Made by a program: the position numbers and the translations under genes. 64,000 bases of DNA. Source: Trebonia sp963774945. GTDB lineage: Bacteria; Actinomycetota; Actinomycetes; Streptosporangiales; Streptosporangiaceae. The stretch lies in contig CAVZHA010000010.1 of the NCBI GenBank assembly GCA_963774945.1, forward strand, positions 62,001 to 126,000, written 5' to 3'. Positions 43,827-52,462 of this stretch are shown here, one piece after another. The notes below the pieces were generated by a model. That model was not told where the DNA came from. It did not search any database and saw only the letters and a list, made by a program, of their open reading frames with translations. The first letter of the stretch is position 1, and each line of letters starts with the position of its first letter.

Positions 43827-44027
43827 CCTGGCAACGTATTATCCACGGAGCGCGGAGAAGGTTGCTAACCTTCGGGAACTCCAGGTTACGATCCCCGGAC
43901 CACTAGCATCTCGAAATGGCCGATGTTGAGGATGTGCACCTCCGCCTCCGGCACATCGCGGAGGTCGGCCGCTTGACCACCCGTCCGCGCGAGACCTCCA
44001 AGATCAAGGTTGACTTAGCGGGCGAAG

Positions 44028-44987
44028 CTAGAGGTCAATGACGACCTTGCCGTGCACGTGCCGGCCGGCCTGAAGCTCGACCGCGGCGCGGATCTGCTCG
44101 ACCGGGAAGCATGCCGCGATGGGCACACGGAGCTGGCTCGCCGCGACCAGGCGAGCAATCTCCTCTACGGCGCCGGGGGCGGCGTTAGCGCCGTTCGCCG
44201 GCGTGATTCCGTCGACCTGTGCGGCGATGGTGGCGATGCGCTCGTCCCGAACGCCAAGTTCTCGTGCCACCTGCGCCGTCTCCGTTCCGTATAGGTCGAT
44301 GGCCGCAGTGACGGCGGCGGGAGCCAGGGCACGGAGCCGGTCGACCAGCCCGTCGCCGTAAGCGACCGGCTCGGCCCCGAGGGCACGCAGGGCGTCGGCC
44401 GACGCGGCCGATCCCGTGCCGATCACTCGGGCGCCCGCGAGGCGCGCGAGCTGCACGGCGAACACGCCGACCCCGCCTCCCGCGCCGCCAATGAGCAGTG
44501 TGTCGCCCGGGCCGGGTTTGACAACGGCGAGCGCGGCGGCGGCCGTGCACCCCCCTATGGCAAGGACGGCGGCTGTGCGGTCGTCGACGCCGTCGGGGGT
44601 ATGGTGCGCGTCGCCGCCCGCCGCGATGGTCCCTGCCACGTCTATGACCACGTAGTCGGCGACCGCGCGGGAGAGGGCGCCGCCGAACACTCGGTCGCCG
44701 GCCGCGAACTCGGTCACGCCGTCACCGACCTGGTCCACGACCCCGGCATAGTCGGTTCCGAACCCGGACGGCAGGCTCAAGCCGAATCGGGTGGCGGTCT
44801 CTGCGTCGGAGGTCATGAACCAGTCCATCGGGTTCAGTCCAGCTGCGGTGACTCGCACGCGGATCTGCCCTGACCCGGCCTGCGGTGTGGGTATCTCGCG
44901 GAGGTTCAGGACCTCGGGGCCGCCGAATGACTCGAGCTGGACCGCTCGGCTCGTGGCCGCCGACGCGTTGACGCTCGGTTGCTGCAT
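44028..44987 (-). CDS. NADP-dependent quinone oxidoreductase-like (zinc-independent MDR)
   Basis: 319 residues. ESFGGPEVLNLREIPTPQAG, AAGLNPMDWFM, FGTDYAGVVDQVGDGV, and the cofactor site GGAGGGVGVFAVQLAR. No zinc-ligand cysteines, so it is a QOR-type medium-chain reductase. GGAGAC before the ATG. A broken TetR lies divergently upstream and probably once repressed it. Confidence 0.9.
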   Translation of the reverse strand: MQQPSVNASAATSRAVQLESFGGPEVLNLREIPTPQAGSGQIRVRVTAAGLNPMDWFMTSDAETATRFGLSLPSGFGTDYAGVVDQVGDGVTEFAAGDRVFGGALSRAVADYVVIDVAGTIAAGGDAHHTPDGVDDRTAAVLAIGGCTAAAALAVVKPGPGDTLLIGGAGGGVGVFAVQLARLAGARVIGTGSAASADALRALGAEPVAYGDGLVDRLRALAPAAVTAAIDLYGTETAQVARELGVRDERIATIAAQVDGITPANGANAAPGAVEEIARLVAASQLRVPIAACFPVEQIRAAVELQAGRHVHGKVVIDL

Positions 44988-45104
44988 GCTCGCTTGTCTC
45001 CTTTGGCGGCGAATAAAGGCTCGAGAACCGGACTATGCTCCGCTTGCAAGTGGCACCGTATCATAATCGGAGCGTGATCCGTTTTTTGCGGAGTCGGAAC
45101 TCGC

Positions 45105-45300
45105 GTGGTGCGAGCGGGTGCGACTCGCAACCGCGACCAGCCCCTCGAAGTCGCGACCCGCGTGTTCGTGCCTGCCGACGCCGAACCGTCAATGCGCGCG
45201 ATCGCACGCGAAGCCGCGGCCGGCACGATCACGGGGTTCTACAGGTACGCCGTTGAGGAGGAACTCCTCGACCACTCGCCCGTTAGGCCAAGCCGTCGCG
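45105..45300 (+). pseudogene. TetR-family regulator remnant
   Basis: The frame from GTG reads TRNRDQPLEVATRVFVPADA, then EPSMRAIAREAAAGTITGFY and EEELLD. This is the TetR N-terminal domain with the HTH turn damaged (GTITGFYRYAVEEELL where families have TLYRHF) and no ligand domain. Divergent from the oxidoreductase at 44028. Confidence 0.55.
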
Positions 45301-45333
45301 CGGTGATCAGGGCGCACGGAGCGCTTTCATCGG

Positions 45334-46025
45334 TTAGCCCTCACCCAGTGTTCTGCAGGCGTCCATGAATGCCTCCACTTGAGCGGCAGCCCGGGCCGCC
45401 CGGTCCTTCCTCCCGGCCTTCTCCGAGCGAGCAGGCCGGCGGTACTCCAGGTCCAGGCGAGTCCCGTCCGGGATGCGGCCGAGGGAGAAGCTGATCTGCG
45501 CGCGCAATGCCACGAAGCGCTGGGTAGCCTCGAGGGCTCCCTCGACGAGCTCGGTGAGCGCCATGACGTCAACAGTGAAACGCTCGTCCGGATGCCGCCA
45601 CACCCGATACTGCATTTCTCCTGTCGTGCCCTGCGGCGTCCCCGGCACGTAGCCGGCGTGCACCACCCGCTCCGGGTACAGGGCGCACTGGGATTCCGGC
45701 GACCGGAGCATCTTCCACACAGTTTCGGCGGGAGCGCGGAGAGAGGCAGCCCATGCCCTGACCGCCTATGGATGAGCGCCTCGCGTTCGGTCGCCTCGGG
45801 CCGCGGGACGACCGCGCCGAACGACAGGCGCATCACCGATCCGCGTCGGTATGCTCGCACGCTGACAGCCAGGGTCTCTCTCCCGACCGGCTCCGTGCTG
45901 CGGTTCTGCCAGCAGATCTCCTGGCCGGGGATCTCCCGGCGGACGTCGAACAATCCAGCAAACGGGCCCCCGCTGCCGCCGAGCACGCAGCACAGCCGGT
46001 CAGCCCCCTTCAGCTCGGCGGGCAC
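45334..46025 (-). pseudogene. SRPBCC-like protein split by a frameshift
   Basis: The downstream part (to about 45765) reads APAETVWKMLRSPESQCALY, ERFTVDVMALTELVEGALEA: an SRPBCC-like fold without its own start. The upstream part (45780-46025) is in another frame with clear coding bias: GPFAGLFDVRREIPGQEICW, GRETLAVSVRAYRRG. No stop separates them in the first frame. A single shift near 45775 would join them. The N-terminal domain is not recognised. Confidence 0.4.
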
Positions 46026-46094
46026 CGCGAACGCGAACCAGGCGGGCTCGGCGGGCTCGGCCTGATGTTGCGCAAGACCTGCAGGGATTCGGCG

Positions 46095-46547
46095 TTAGGC
46101 GGGTGGCCTTCGGGTTATGGCGGCGTGCGGCTGGTCCGGGAAGGCGCGCTGATCGAAGGTGCCGCCGTCGAACGCTTTCGCCAGCTCGGTGACGATCAGC
46201 TTGAACCGGTCCTCAGCCAGGTCCGCCTTCATCCGGCTGACGAGTGCGCAGGTGACCACCACGCTTGCCCCGTCACCGGGGATCCTGTCCTCGAACACCA
46301 GGTACCGGTGATCCCGCCAGCGGCTGTGGTCCTCAATCAGGCAGACGCCCGTGTAGAAGCAGTGGAAGGCGCCGTCGCGCCACGATCCGGCCAGCGCCCG
46401 CAGCCGGGCGGCGGCATCGACTCGGCGCAGCCCGCCCGAGGCGTCGCGGCGGGTCTCCACCCGGTCGAGAATCCGCTTGCACCGCGCGCACGCATCCGCC
46501 GGCCGGTGCGTGCCGGCCCCGCAGACCACGCATCGGTCCCCGGTCAT
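46095..46547 (-). CDS. Zinc-ribbon/HNH-like hypothetical protein
   Basis: 150 residues. CxxC pairs at C6-C9 and C20-C23 (CVVCGAGT, CARCKRI) form a zinc ribbon. Then FHCFYTGVCLIEDHSRWRDH and DGASVVVTCALVSRMKADLA resemble an actinobacterial family with a YTG/DH...PxD core reminiscent of HNH nucleases. GGAGGTGAGG before the ATG. Activity not established. Confidence 0.65.
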   Translation of the reverse strand: MTGDRCVVCGAGTHRPADACARCKRILDRVETRRDASGGLRRVDAAARLRALAGSWRDGAFHCFYTGVCLIEDHSRWRDHRYLVFEDRIPGDGASVVVTCALVSRMKADLAEDRFKLIVTELAKAFDGGTFDQRAFPDQPHAAITRRPPA

Positions 46548-46764
46548 GGCGGCCTCACCTCCACCGGACGCGAACGCGCTCTCCGAGCCAGACGCTCGAG
46601 TCCGTCGGCCAGAGCATTCCCGCCCGCGCGGCCCGGTGAACGCGGACGAGGGTGACGTGGTCCCGGTCGCGCCGGCACTGGCAGCACGCCGGGGACCGGG
46701 GGAGTCAGCCGGTCAGATGCACTGGCGCGCGCCGTTTGGCGAGTTTGCCGGATGGGCGCCCAAG

Positions 46765-46947
46765 TCAGCTTGAGTCCAGCGTGACCCAGGTGAATGGCCG
46801 GATGGCGCCCGCTGCGGTGGTGTGCGCTTCCTGGTTTTCGCCAGTCGCGTTCCAGTTGGGGCCGGCGCTGTCGAGGATCCGGAGTGACATCCGCGGGTGT
46901 TCCTCGAACCAGCCTCTGGTGTCGTCGCCCTGGGCGTAGGCATCATC
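46765..46947 (-). mobile_element. Possible transposase tail fragment
   Basis: The minus frame with good codon bias reads DAYAQGDDTRGWFEEHPRMS, then LRILDSAGPNWNATGEN and IRPFTWVTLDSS. The WxxxHPR...WxN spacing recalls IS630-family transposases but the match is weak. No start codon. Confidence 0.25.
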
Positions 46948-47007
46948 CCAGTGCGATGCTGCCTATGCCTGGTCCGTCATGTCCCATCCTGGTGGTTCCG
47001 GGTGACT

Positions 47008-47454
47008 CTAGCTTGCTTCTACCCGGTTTTTAAGCGCTGCCATGTTCGCTGGCATCTCTTTGCGGGCCTCCCGGCGGACCATGAGCGGTACCAGGATCTT
47101 GCCGATGCCGGTGCCGGTGAAGTCGACGCTGATGGTCAGCCGGGAGCGGGAGTCGGTGAGCGGCTCGACCAGGACCTCGACGGCCGCCCGGATCGGGCCG
47201 TCTATGCCTTGCACACCCCAGGTCTTGGGCGGGTCGATGTGGGTCAGCTCGGACGTAGACGGGCGGTTGGCACCGCCGATTCGCCGCGTCGTCACGCATT
47301 CAGCGCCCACGGCCGGGGCGCCGTTGGGCGGGCCGTCCATGTGCCCGTCGAGCACGCCCTGCTGCCATTCGCTGAACCGGGCCGGGTCGGTGGCATAGGT
47401 GAAGACCTCGGCCGCTGGCCGGTCGATCTCGGCGCTGGTCACGATTGGTGCCAT
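47008..47454 (-). CDS. SRPBCC-family protein
   Basis: 148 residues. VTSAEIDRPAAEVFTYATDP, FSEWQQGVLDG, RSRLTISVDFTGTGIGKILV: a polyketide cyclase/START-like ligand-binding fold. GGAGGG before the ATG. Last gene of the ArsR operon, one base after the previous stop. Confidence 0.85.
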   Translation of the reverse strand: MAPIVTSAEIDRPAAEVFTYATDPARFSEWQQGVLDGHMDGPPNGAPAVGAECVTTRRIGGANRPSTSELTHIDPPKTWGVQGIDGPIRAAVEVLVEPLTDSRSRLTISVDFTGTGIGKILVPLMVRREARKEMPANMAALKNRVEAS

Positions 47455-47455
47455 G

Positions 47456-47938
47456 TCAGCTGCCCTCCTTCACAAGCAGGGCGTAGCGGTCCAGGTACAG
47501 CGGCCAGCCCTCCGGGCCGTCCACGCCATCGGTGATTGCTTCCCAGCCGGTGCCGTGCCGGTCGATGTACCGGTGCTCCAGCTCGACGCGAGTGCGGGTC
47601 GGCGACTCGGCGTAGAAACGGACCTCGACCTCGCTGGACTGCACCGGGTCGGCCTCGATTGTCCAGCGCGGGCTGATGTCCCAACTGAACATCACCCGGT
47701 CCGGCGGGTCGAATGCCAAGATCCGCGCCCACCGGCACTCGCTGCCGTCTGCCGCACGGTCCACGATGCCGCCGCCGACCCGAGGCTCGAACACCGTCTC
47801 AGCGATCGGTGCCCCGAGGATGTTGTGCTCGGGCGGCTTGAAGTCCCCGAACTGCCTGGTGAACACCGCAAACGCACGGTCGATCGGCGCCTCTACCACG
47901 ACTTGCTTGCGTACCGTCGTTGCATCAGCTTTTGCCAT
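47456..47938 (-). CDS. AHSA1-type SRPBCC protein
   Basis: 160 residues. VRKQVVVEAPIDRAFAVFTR, VGGGIVDRAADGSECRWARI, PPDRVMFSWDI, RVELEHRYIDRHGTGWEAI: AHSA1-like. The ATG at 47938 overlaps the ArsR stop (TGATG); GGAGGAGG precedes. ArsR plus AHSA1 operons are common in actinobacteria; ligand unknown. Confidence 0.9.
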   Translation of the reverse strand: MAKADATTVRKQVVVEAPIDRAFAVFTRQFGDFKPPEHNILGAPIAETVFEPRVGGGIVDRAADGSECRWARILAFDPPDRVMFSWDISPRWTIEADPVQSSEVEVRFYAESPTRTRVELEHRYIDRHGTGWEAITDGVDGPEGWPLYLDRYALLVKEGS

Positions 47939-48258
47939 CAAGCCTCCTCCGTTGGCGCTTCTGCCGTGTCGGCATACCCAGCCAGCGCCCGCTGCCAGTA
48001 GGTATCAAGCTGGTCGCGCAAAGCCGCCAGGGCGACCGGGTTGAGCCGGTAAATCCGGCGCGTCCCCGCCGCCGTGTCCTCCACCAGCCCCGCGTCCTTC
48101 AGGATCTTCAGATGCTGGGAGACCGCCGACCGGCTGACGGGCAACCCTGCGGCCAGCTGCCCCACAGCCTGGGCTTCCTCGGCCAGGCGCGCGACGATGG
48201 CCAGGCGCGTGCGATCGGCCAGCGCATCCCAGCGGTCAACATCTCGGTTAGCATCCAC
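47938..48258 (-). CDS. ArsR-family regulator
   Basis: 106 residues. DALADRTRLAIVARLAEEAQ, LPVSRSAVSQHLKILKDAG (winged HTH), RRIYRLNPVALAAL. No metal-site cysteines, so a non-metal sensor (SdpR-like). GTG start at 48258, which lies inside an operator; GATACT upstream suggests a leaderless transcript. It should repress the downstream SRPBCC genes and itself. Confidence 0.9.
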   Translation of the reverse strand: MDANRDVDRWDALADRTRLAIVARLAEEAQAVGQLAAGLPVSRSAVSQHLKILKDAGLVEDTAAGTRRIYRLNPVALAALRDQLDTYWQRALAGYADTAEAPTEEA

Positions 48259-48279
48259 TAACGGTTAGTATCAGCTAAC
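48247..48279. promoter_or_regulatory. Two tandem ArsR operators over the start codon
   Basis: GTTAG-6 nt-CTAAC occurs at 48247-48262 and again at 48264-48279, one base apart. The GTG start codon (48258-48256) is within the first. Confidence 0.75.
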
Positions 48280-48469
48280 CGAAAGGCTCAGTCAAGCCAT
48301 CAGGCACCGACGGCGGCAGCTCGGCGGGCAATACGCGCCCAGAATGGCTCCGCCAACAGCATCGCGCCTGGTCAGCGCCTAGTCGAGCTGTCCCATGGTA
48401 ACGAGAACCTCGACAATGGCCCTGTGGCTGAGCCGGCACTGGAATGGATGTTCTGCGTGTCGTGGATAG

Positions 48470-49023
48470 GGGGATTGCAGGCCGGTCAGCTATGAGCTGC
48501 GCGGCTGCCTTCATGATCGCTGGGTCCGCTTCCACAGCCTGCCCGGTTCGAAGCGCTACGCCGGCAGCGAGGTGGAGTACGCCGAGCTCATGCGCAGGCA
48601 CCTGGTGGTGCTCGGGGAGCTTCTGTCCCACGAGGGCGCCGACCAGTCACGCGAGCTGGTGGTCGTGACGGCCTCGTGGTCCGATGCGCCCAGCCCGGCC
48701 CCGCGCGCCGCGGAACTCGCCCGGGCGCTGCCCGCCGCGGCCTACTGGACCAGCGTTCTGACCGACGACAGCATCCCGGCCGAGGAAACCTGGACGCACC
48801 TGTGGGCGTCCGCCGCCCGCCTGCACGGCCAGGAACTGCCCCGGCTCCTGCGCCTGGTCGCCGACTACGCGACTGGCGGCGTCATCATCACGACGGCCGA
48901 GATGGGCTGGTTTCCCACCCCTATGACGGTGGCGCCGACGTTATCGCCGCGAGCCCGGGCCACCGGGACCAGCTCCGCCGCGCGCACGCGGACTGGCTGT
49001 CCGCTCACCGCTCGGGACTGTGA
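48470..49023 (+). pseudogene. DUF3885-like protein, truncated and frameshifted
   Basis: The frame opens after a TAG with RPVSYELRGCLHDRWVRFHS, GSKRYAGSEVEYAELMRRH, then a one-base shift near 48912. The other frame gives HPYDGGADVIAASPGHRDQL and DWLSAHRSGL before TGA at 49021-49023. The N-terminal LTERW-type start is missing. The PYDGGAD core is typical of DUF3885. Confidence 0.6.
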
Positions 49024-49492
49024 CACGCAGCGACGTCCAGTGGCCCGTTGGGCCACGTCACGCCCGTGCGCAAGTACGTATCCCCAACCGACCTGGCCTG
49101 ACGGCCGAGCGGAGCGCGACTCGAGACGCGCCTGAACCGCCGTTCGGCGTGCGTGGTCCCATATCGGGCGCGGTACTCACGACCGCTCAGACAAGGAGGA
49201 TCTGTGTTTGTCAGGGGCAACCCCTGCCGGGGTGATGCCTGGTGCCGCTACTTCGTTGGTCCTGTTCTCCTGTTCGCCGCTGCGCCTTGGGCGGGAGACG
49301 CCGCCGGGGTTGACTGCGGCCCGCGAAACGGCGTCACGTCCAGCCTGGGTTAATGCGCAGATCAGGTCTCCGCGCGGGGCTAAGCGGCCGGTCAGTGCGC
49401 CGCGACTTACGGCAGCCATGATCGCCGGCCGAGCCGGGTCGGGGATTGTGACTGGTCTTTACCAACCCTAGATATCTCGGTATCATGGCACC
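49024..49492. other. Gap before the antitoxin gene
   Basis: Starts with a GTGGCCC-GTT-GGGCCAC hairpin (49040-49056) that could end transcription of the DUF3885 remnant. The rest has no credible gene. An AGATATCT palindrome sits just upstream of the RHH gene and may be its operator. Confidence 0.4.
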
Positions 49493-49735
49493 ATGATGGC
49501 AAGCACGGAACGCGCCCAGACCAAGAACATGGTGCTGCGCCTCGACCCCGACCTGGCCGAGATGCTCGCCGCCGTCGCCGAGGTGGAGGGCCGCTCGGTA
49601 TCGGATGTGGCCCGCGAGGCGATCGCGGCGCTGGTCCAGGCCCGCCGCAAGGACAAGCGGTTCCGCCGCCTGCTGGAGGACAACCTGGCCCGGCACCAGC
49701 GCCTCCTCGACCTGCTGCGGGAAGACCAGCCGTGA
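49493..49735 (+). CDS. Ribbon-helix-helix (Arc/HicB-like) antitoxin
   Basis: 80 residues. KNMVLRLDPDLAEMLAAVAE and GRSVSDVAREAIAALVQAR give the beta-strand plus two helices of RHH DNA-binding proteins; the C-terminal helix is likely to bind the partner. GTGA overlap with the next gene is the usual antitoxin-toxin layout. Probably autoregulatory. Confidence 0.82.
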   Translation: MMASTERAQTKNMVLRLDPDLAEMLAAVAEVEGRSVSDVAREAIAALVQARRKDKRFRRLLEDNLARHQRLLDLLREDQP

Positions 49736-50733
49736 TCACGCTCGACACGGCGGACCTCGTGCTGATCGCCGGGCAGGTCCTCGGCATCGGCACCGACGAC
49801 GCGCTCAGCCAGCTCGACGTCGCCGCGGCGCAGGCCGCGCTGGCCGAGGCGCGGATCGCGGGCGCGGCGGTCGTCGACCAGGACACGGCCGCCGCCGCCG
49901 CGATCGGGCTCGTGCACGCCCTGCTCCGCCATCGCCCGTACGCGCTGCACGGCGAGCCGATCGCAGTGGCGGCCGGGCTGCAGTTCCTGTCGCTGAACCG
50001 GTGGCGGGCAGACCTCGACCCGCCCGCGGCCGCCGTCGTCGTCGAAGCGCTGGCCTGCGGGCAGCTGAGCCCGGCCGGCGCGGCCGCGTGGCTGTCCCCG
50101 CGGCTGGCCGCCAGCGCGGGGCGGATCGCCGGGATGCCGGCCAGCCGTTCCTGGCCGACGCGGCTGACGCCGCGGGCCCGGCCGGCGTCGCCGGCGTCGA
50201 TCCTTCACAGGAGGCCAGCCATGAAGGGCACTGCTCCGTCGCCCGGGGAGCCGATCCACCCGGCGGCGCGCCGCCAGCCGATGCCACGGTCGGTCATCTA
50301 CCCGCAGGTCCTGCTGTTCGTGCAGGCCTGCTGCTGGGTATCCGCCACGGAGCCGCAGACATGGACGCCGGGCGACGTCCCGGTCGCCTGGTCGGCTCTC
50401 TTCGGCATCCTGGCGACAGCGAAATTCATGCTCGGGCTGCGGGTGGGCCAACGTCCATCGAAACGGGTCTGGCTGGCGGTCATCGCCGCCGAGGTCGCCA
50501 TGACCGGTCTCGGCGCGCTGTGGCTGGCCGGGCCAGCCTCCGGGTTCACCATCTTCGGCTTCTTCGGCGCCTGCCTATCCGCGGCGGCCGTCGTGTGCAT
50601 GACCCGGCCCCGCGCCCGCCAGTACTTCACCGGCCCGGACGTCGTGCCCGGCACCCCTGACCCGGATGCGCTATCGGGGCCAGCCGGCTTCCGGGCGCTC
50701 CGGCTGGCCAGCCGGCAGCTGGCGATCACCTGA
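49732..50733 (+). CDS. Doc-like (Fic-fold) protein lacking the Fic motif, in frame with a membrane domain
   Basis: 333 codons without a stop. Residues 1-130 follow the Doc pattern (ITLDTADLVLIAGQVLG, then AAAIGLVHALLRHRPY, AAGLQFLSLNRW), but the HxFx(D/E)GNxR catalytic motif is replaced by HRPYALHGEP, so no AMP/phosphotransfer activity is expected. Residues 164-333 are a membrane protein that has its own ATG and AGGAGG. Either a fusion, or a Doc gene that has lost its stop through a frameshift near 50150-50215. Confidence 0.6.
   Translation: MITLDTADLVLIAGQVLGIGTDDALSQLDVAAAQAALAEARIAGAAVVDQDTAAAAAIGLVHALLRHRPYALHGEPIAVAAGLQFLSLNRWRADLDPPAAAVVVEALACGQLSPAGAAAWLSPRLAASAGRIAGMPASRSWPTRLTPRARPASPASILHRRPAMKGTAPSPGEPIHPAARRQPMPRSVIYPQVLLFVQACCWVSATEPQTWTPGDVPVAWSALFGILATAKFMLGLRVGQRPSKRVWLAVIAAEVAMTGLGALWLAGPASGFTIFGFFGACLSAAAVVCMTRPRARQYFTGPDVVPGTPDPDALSGPAGFRALRLASRQLAIT
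50221..50733 (+). CDS. Membrane protein with its own start inside the Doc-like frame
   Basis: 170 residues from the ATG at 50221, with AGGAGG 6 nt upstream. About four hydrophobic segments (VIYPQVLLFVQACCW, WSALFGILATAKFML, VWLAVIAAEVAMTGLGALWL, FTIFGFFGACLSAAAVV). Unknown family. The strong ribosome site argues that it is made separately. Confidence 0.6.
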   Translation: MKGTAPSPGEPIHPAARRQPMPRSVIYPQVLLFVQACCWVSATEPQTWTPGDVPVAWSALFGILATAKFMLGLRVGQRPSKRVWLAVIAAEVAMTGLGALWLAGPASGFTIFGFFGACLSAAAVVCMTRPRARQYFTGPDVVPGTPDPDALSGPAGFRALRLASRQLAIT

Positions 50734-51683
50734 CCGGCGCAGCGGCCGGCACTCAGCCTTCCGCACGGAGAAACTGACGGCGCACGGCGACACCGCATCC
50801 GGGCTCGATTGCGGCCGGCAGCACACAGGGACTCTGCCTGGAGATGGACCCGGACGACCCTTGCGAAGGGTACGTCTTCACCAAGCGCTGACGAGTCCCG
50901 GGCTCGTGGTTCGGTGCCTGGCCACCCACAGATTCAGGGCGGCCAGCCCTCCCCTCAGCAGTTCCTGGGCATGGAGCGCGTGGCACGGGATTTCCGCGAG
51001 CCGGGCACTGCGGCCGAGCAGGGTCAGTGCCCGGTCTGCCGGCCTGACCGCGAAACCAACCGCAGCTACAGCCGCAGCGGCGACAGCAACCCGGTCGGGC
51101 CGCGTGATTATCCGCCGATTACCGTCCGGGAGCATCTCCTCCTTGTAGCGCGAGAGAATCGCGTGCCATTCAGCATGGGCAGGGCAGAGTAGATGGAGTA
51201 CGCCGCTGTCATTCCGCACGCGGCCTCGAACACGATGGCGCGAGCCGTTTAGCTGGGCAATTTCTCACCCTCACATATCCAAGACCATCGCCCGGTGCGA
51301 CGATCCTGCTGCCTCGTGAAGATAAGCCCGAGGCCACGGACGCGATCTTCCAGAGGAAGCGGCCCGTCCAGGGCCAGCTGGAACAGCCGCTGAGCGAAAT
51401 CGAACAGAGAAACCGGATGATCGAGCGCACTGCGCTCGCGGGCCAGGCCCAACGGCCGGGGAAGACTCGATTCTCTTCATCGTGACCATTGCCGTACCTG
51501 CCACCCGGCCCGGCCAGCAATCGCCGCGCAGTGTGGGCGCCTGAACCGCCTTACCTGCGCTTGGCCAGACGGGGTCACCGGCATCGCGGCACGAAGATCC
51601 GGATGTCGCCGGCCTATGCCGGCGAGGCGGTCCTAGGCTAATCTCCCGGGAAGGTGATAGTGGAAGCTGCCGGGCAGGGAGAC
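50734..51683. other. Gene-poor 950-bp stretch
   Basis: Contains one possible minus-strand gene (50878-51219). A plus-strand frame near 51290-51483 (ILLPREDKPEATDAIFQRKR and onward) has coding-like codons but no start or family. Likely debris. Confidence 0.4.
50878..51219 (-). CDS. Possible hypothetical protein
   Basis: 113 residues: SGVLHLLCPAHAEWHAILSR, RVAVAAAAVAAVGFAVRPAD, LAALNLWVARH. Third-position GC is lower than in sure genes. No family recognised. Confidence 0.3.
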   Translation of the reverse strand: MRNDSGVLHLLCPAHAEWHAILSRYKEEMLPDGNRRIITRPDRVAVAAAAVAAVGFAVRPADRALTLLGRSARLAEIPCHALHAQELLRGGLAALNLWVARHRTTSPGLVSAW

Positions 51684-52139
51684 ATGACCGAGCGCGTGGG
51701 CCAGCCTGGCCGTAGTGGGCCGTCGCGGGGCCGCCTGAGGCGCGCTCACGAGGCGCTGTACCAGGCGACAGGGGGCCGGGTCGGCCATCACGTCCCGGGT
51801 CATCCGCCGATGCTGCTGCTGCACCACGTCGGGGCCAGGAGCGGCGAGAGGCGGACCTCAGGGCTGACGTACATGCCCTGCGACGGGAGCTTTGTCGTCG
51901 TCGGCAGCAACGGCGGGGGCTCACGTAACCCGGGATGGGTCTACAACCTGCGCGCCTTCCCCGACGCCGAGATTCAGGTAGGGCCGGAGAAGATCAAGGT
52001 GCGTGCCCGCGAGCCAGGCGATGGTGAGCGCCAGCGGCTGTGGGCCCAGGCGGCCCGGTATCACCCTGCCTGGGGACGATTCCAGCAGCGCACCCCGCGT
52101 GCACTTCCGATCGTCATCCTTACGCCCTGGCAAGCATGA
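51684..52139 (+). CDS. Nitroreductase/deazaflavin (F420)-type oxidoreductase
   Basis: 151 residues from the ATG at 51684 (AGGGAG upstream). HHVPGHPPMLLLHHVGARSG, RTSGLTYMPCDGSFVVVGSN, NPGWVYNLRAFPDAEIQVGP, RFQQRTPRALPIVILTP: the split-barrel Ddn-like family that reduces substrates with F420H2. Its last codons overlap the SDR remnant. Confidence 0.9.
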   Translation: MTERVGQPGRSGPSRGRLRRAHEALYQATGGRVGHHVPGHPPMLLLHHVGARSGERRTSGLTYMPCDGSFVVVGSNGGGSRNPGWVYNLRAFPDAEIQVGPEKIKVRAREPGDGERQRLWAQAARYHPAWGRFQQRTPRALPIVILTPWQA

Positions 52140-52462
52140 CTCTCGTCAACATCGGCTCCCAGGCCGGCGCGGTGGCGCTGCCCGGGGAATCCGTCTACTG
52201 CATGACCAAGGCCGCCATCGCGCACCTGACCCGCTGCCTGGCCGTCGAATGGGGCCAGCACGGAATCACCGTGAACGCGGTCGCCCCCACCTTCATCCGC
52301 ACCCCCGGCACCGAGCCCGCGCTGTCGGACCCGGGGTTCCGCGCGGACGTCATCGAGCGGATCGCCGCCCTGCACCGCATCGGCGAACCCATCGAAGTAG
52401 CCGGCGTCGTGGTGTTCCTGGCATCCCCCGCCGCCTCCCTGATCATGGCCGTCTGCGCGTAG
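52137..52462 (+). pseudogene. C-terminal fragment of a short-chain dehydrogenase
   Basis: VNIGSQAGAVALPGESVYCM then TKAAIAHLTRCLAVEWGQHG, NAVAPTFIRTPG: the catalytic Tyr-Lys (YCMTK) and NAVAP motif of SDRs. The Rossmann N-half is gone, and the C-terminus diverges at ASLIMAVCA where families read ASxITGxxLxVDGG. Both ends are truncated, the 3' end at the border with the low-GC gene. Confidence 0.7.

Noticed and set aside
43916..44041. 41-codon frame MADVEDVHLRLRHIAEVG with a TTA codon
   Set aside because: No ribosome site, overlaps the oxidoreductase end, and no family resemblance; the TTA codon alone is not evidence for a bldA-controlled gene.
49208..49471. 87-residue plus-strand frame upstream of the antitoxin
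   Set aside because: No ribosome site, no recognisable domain, and a frame on the other strand is equally open.
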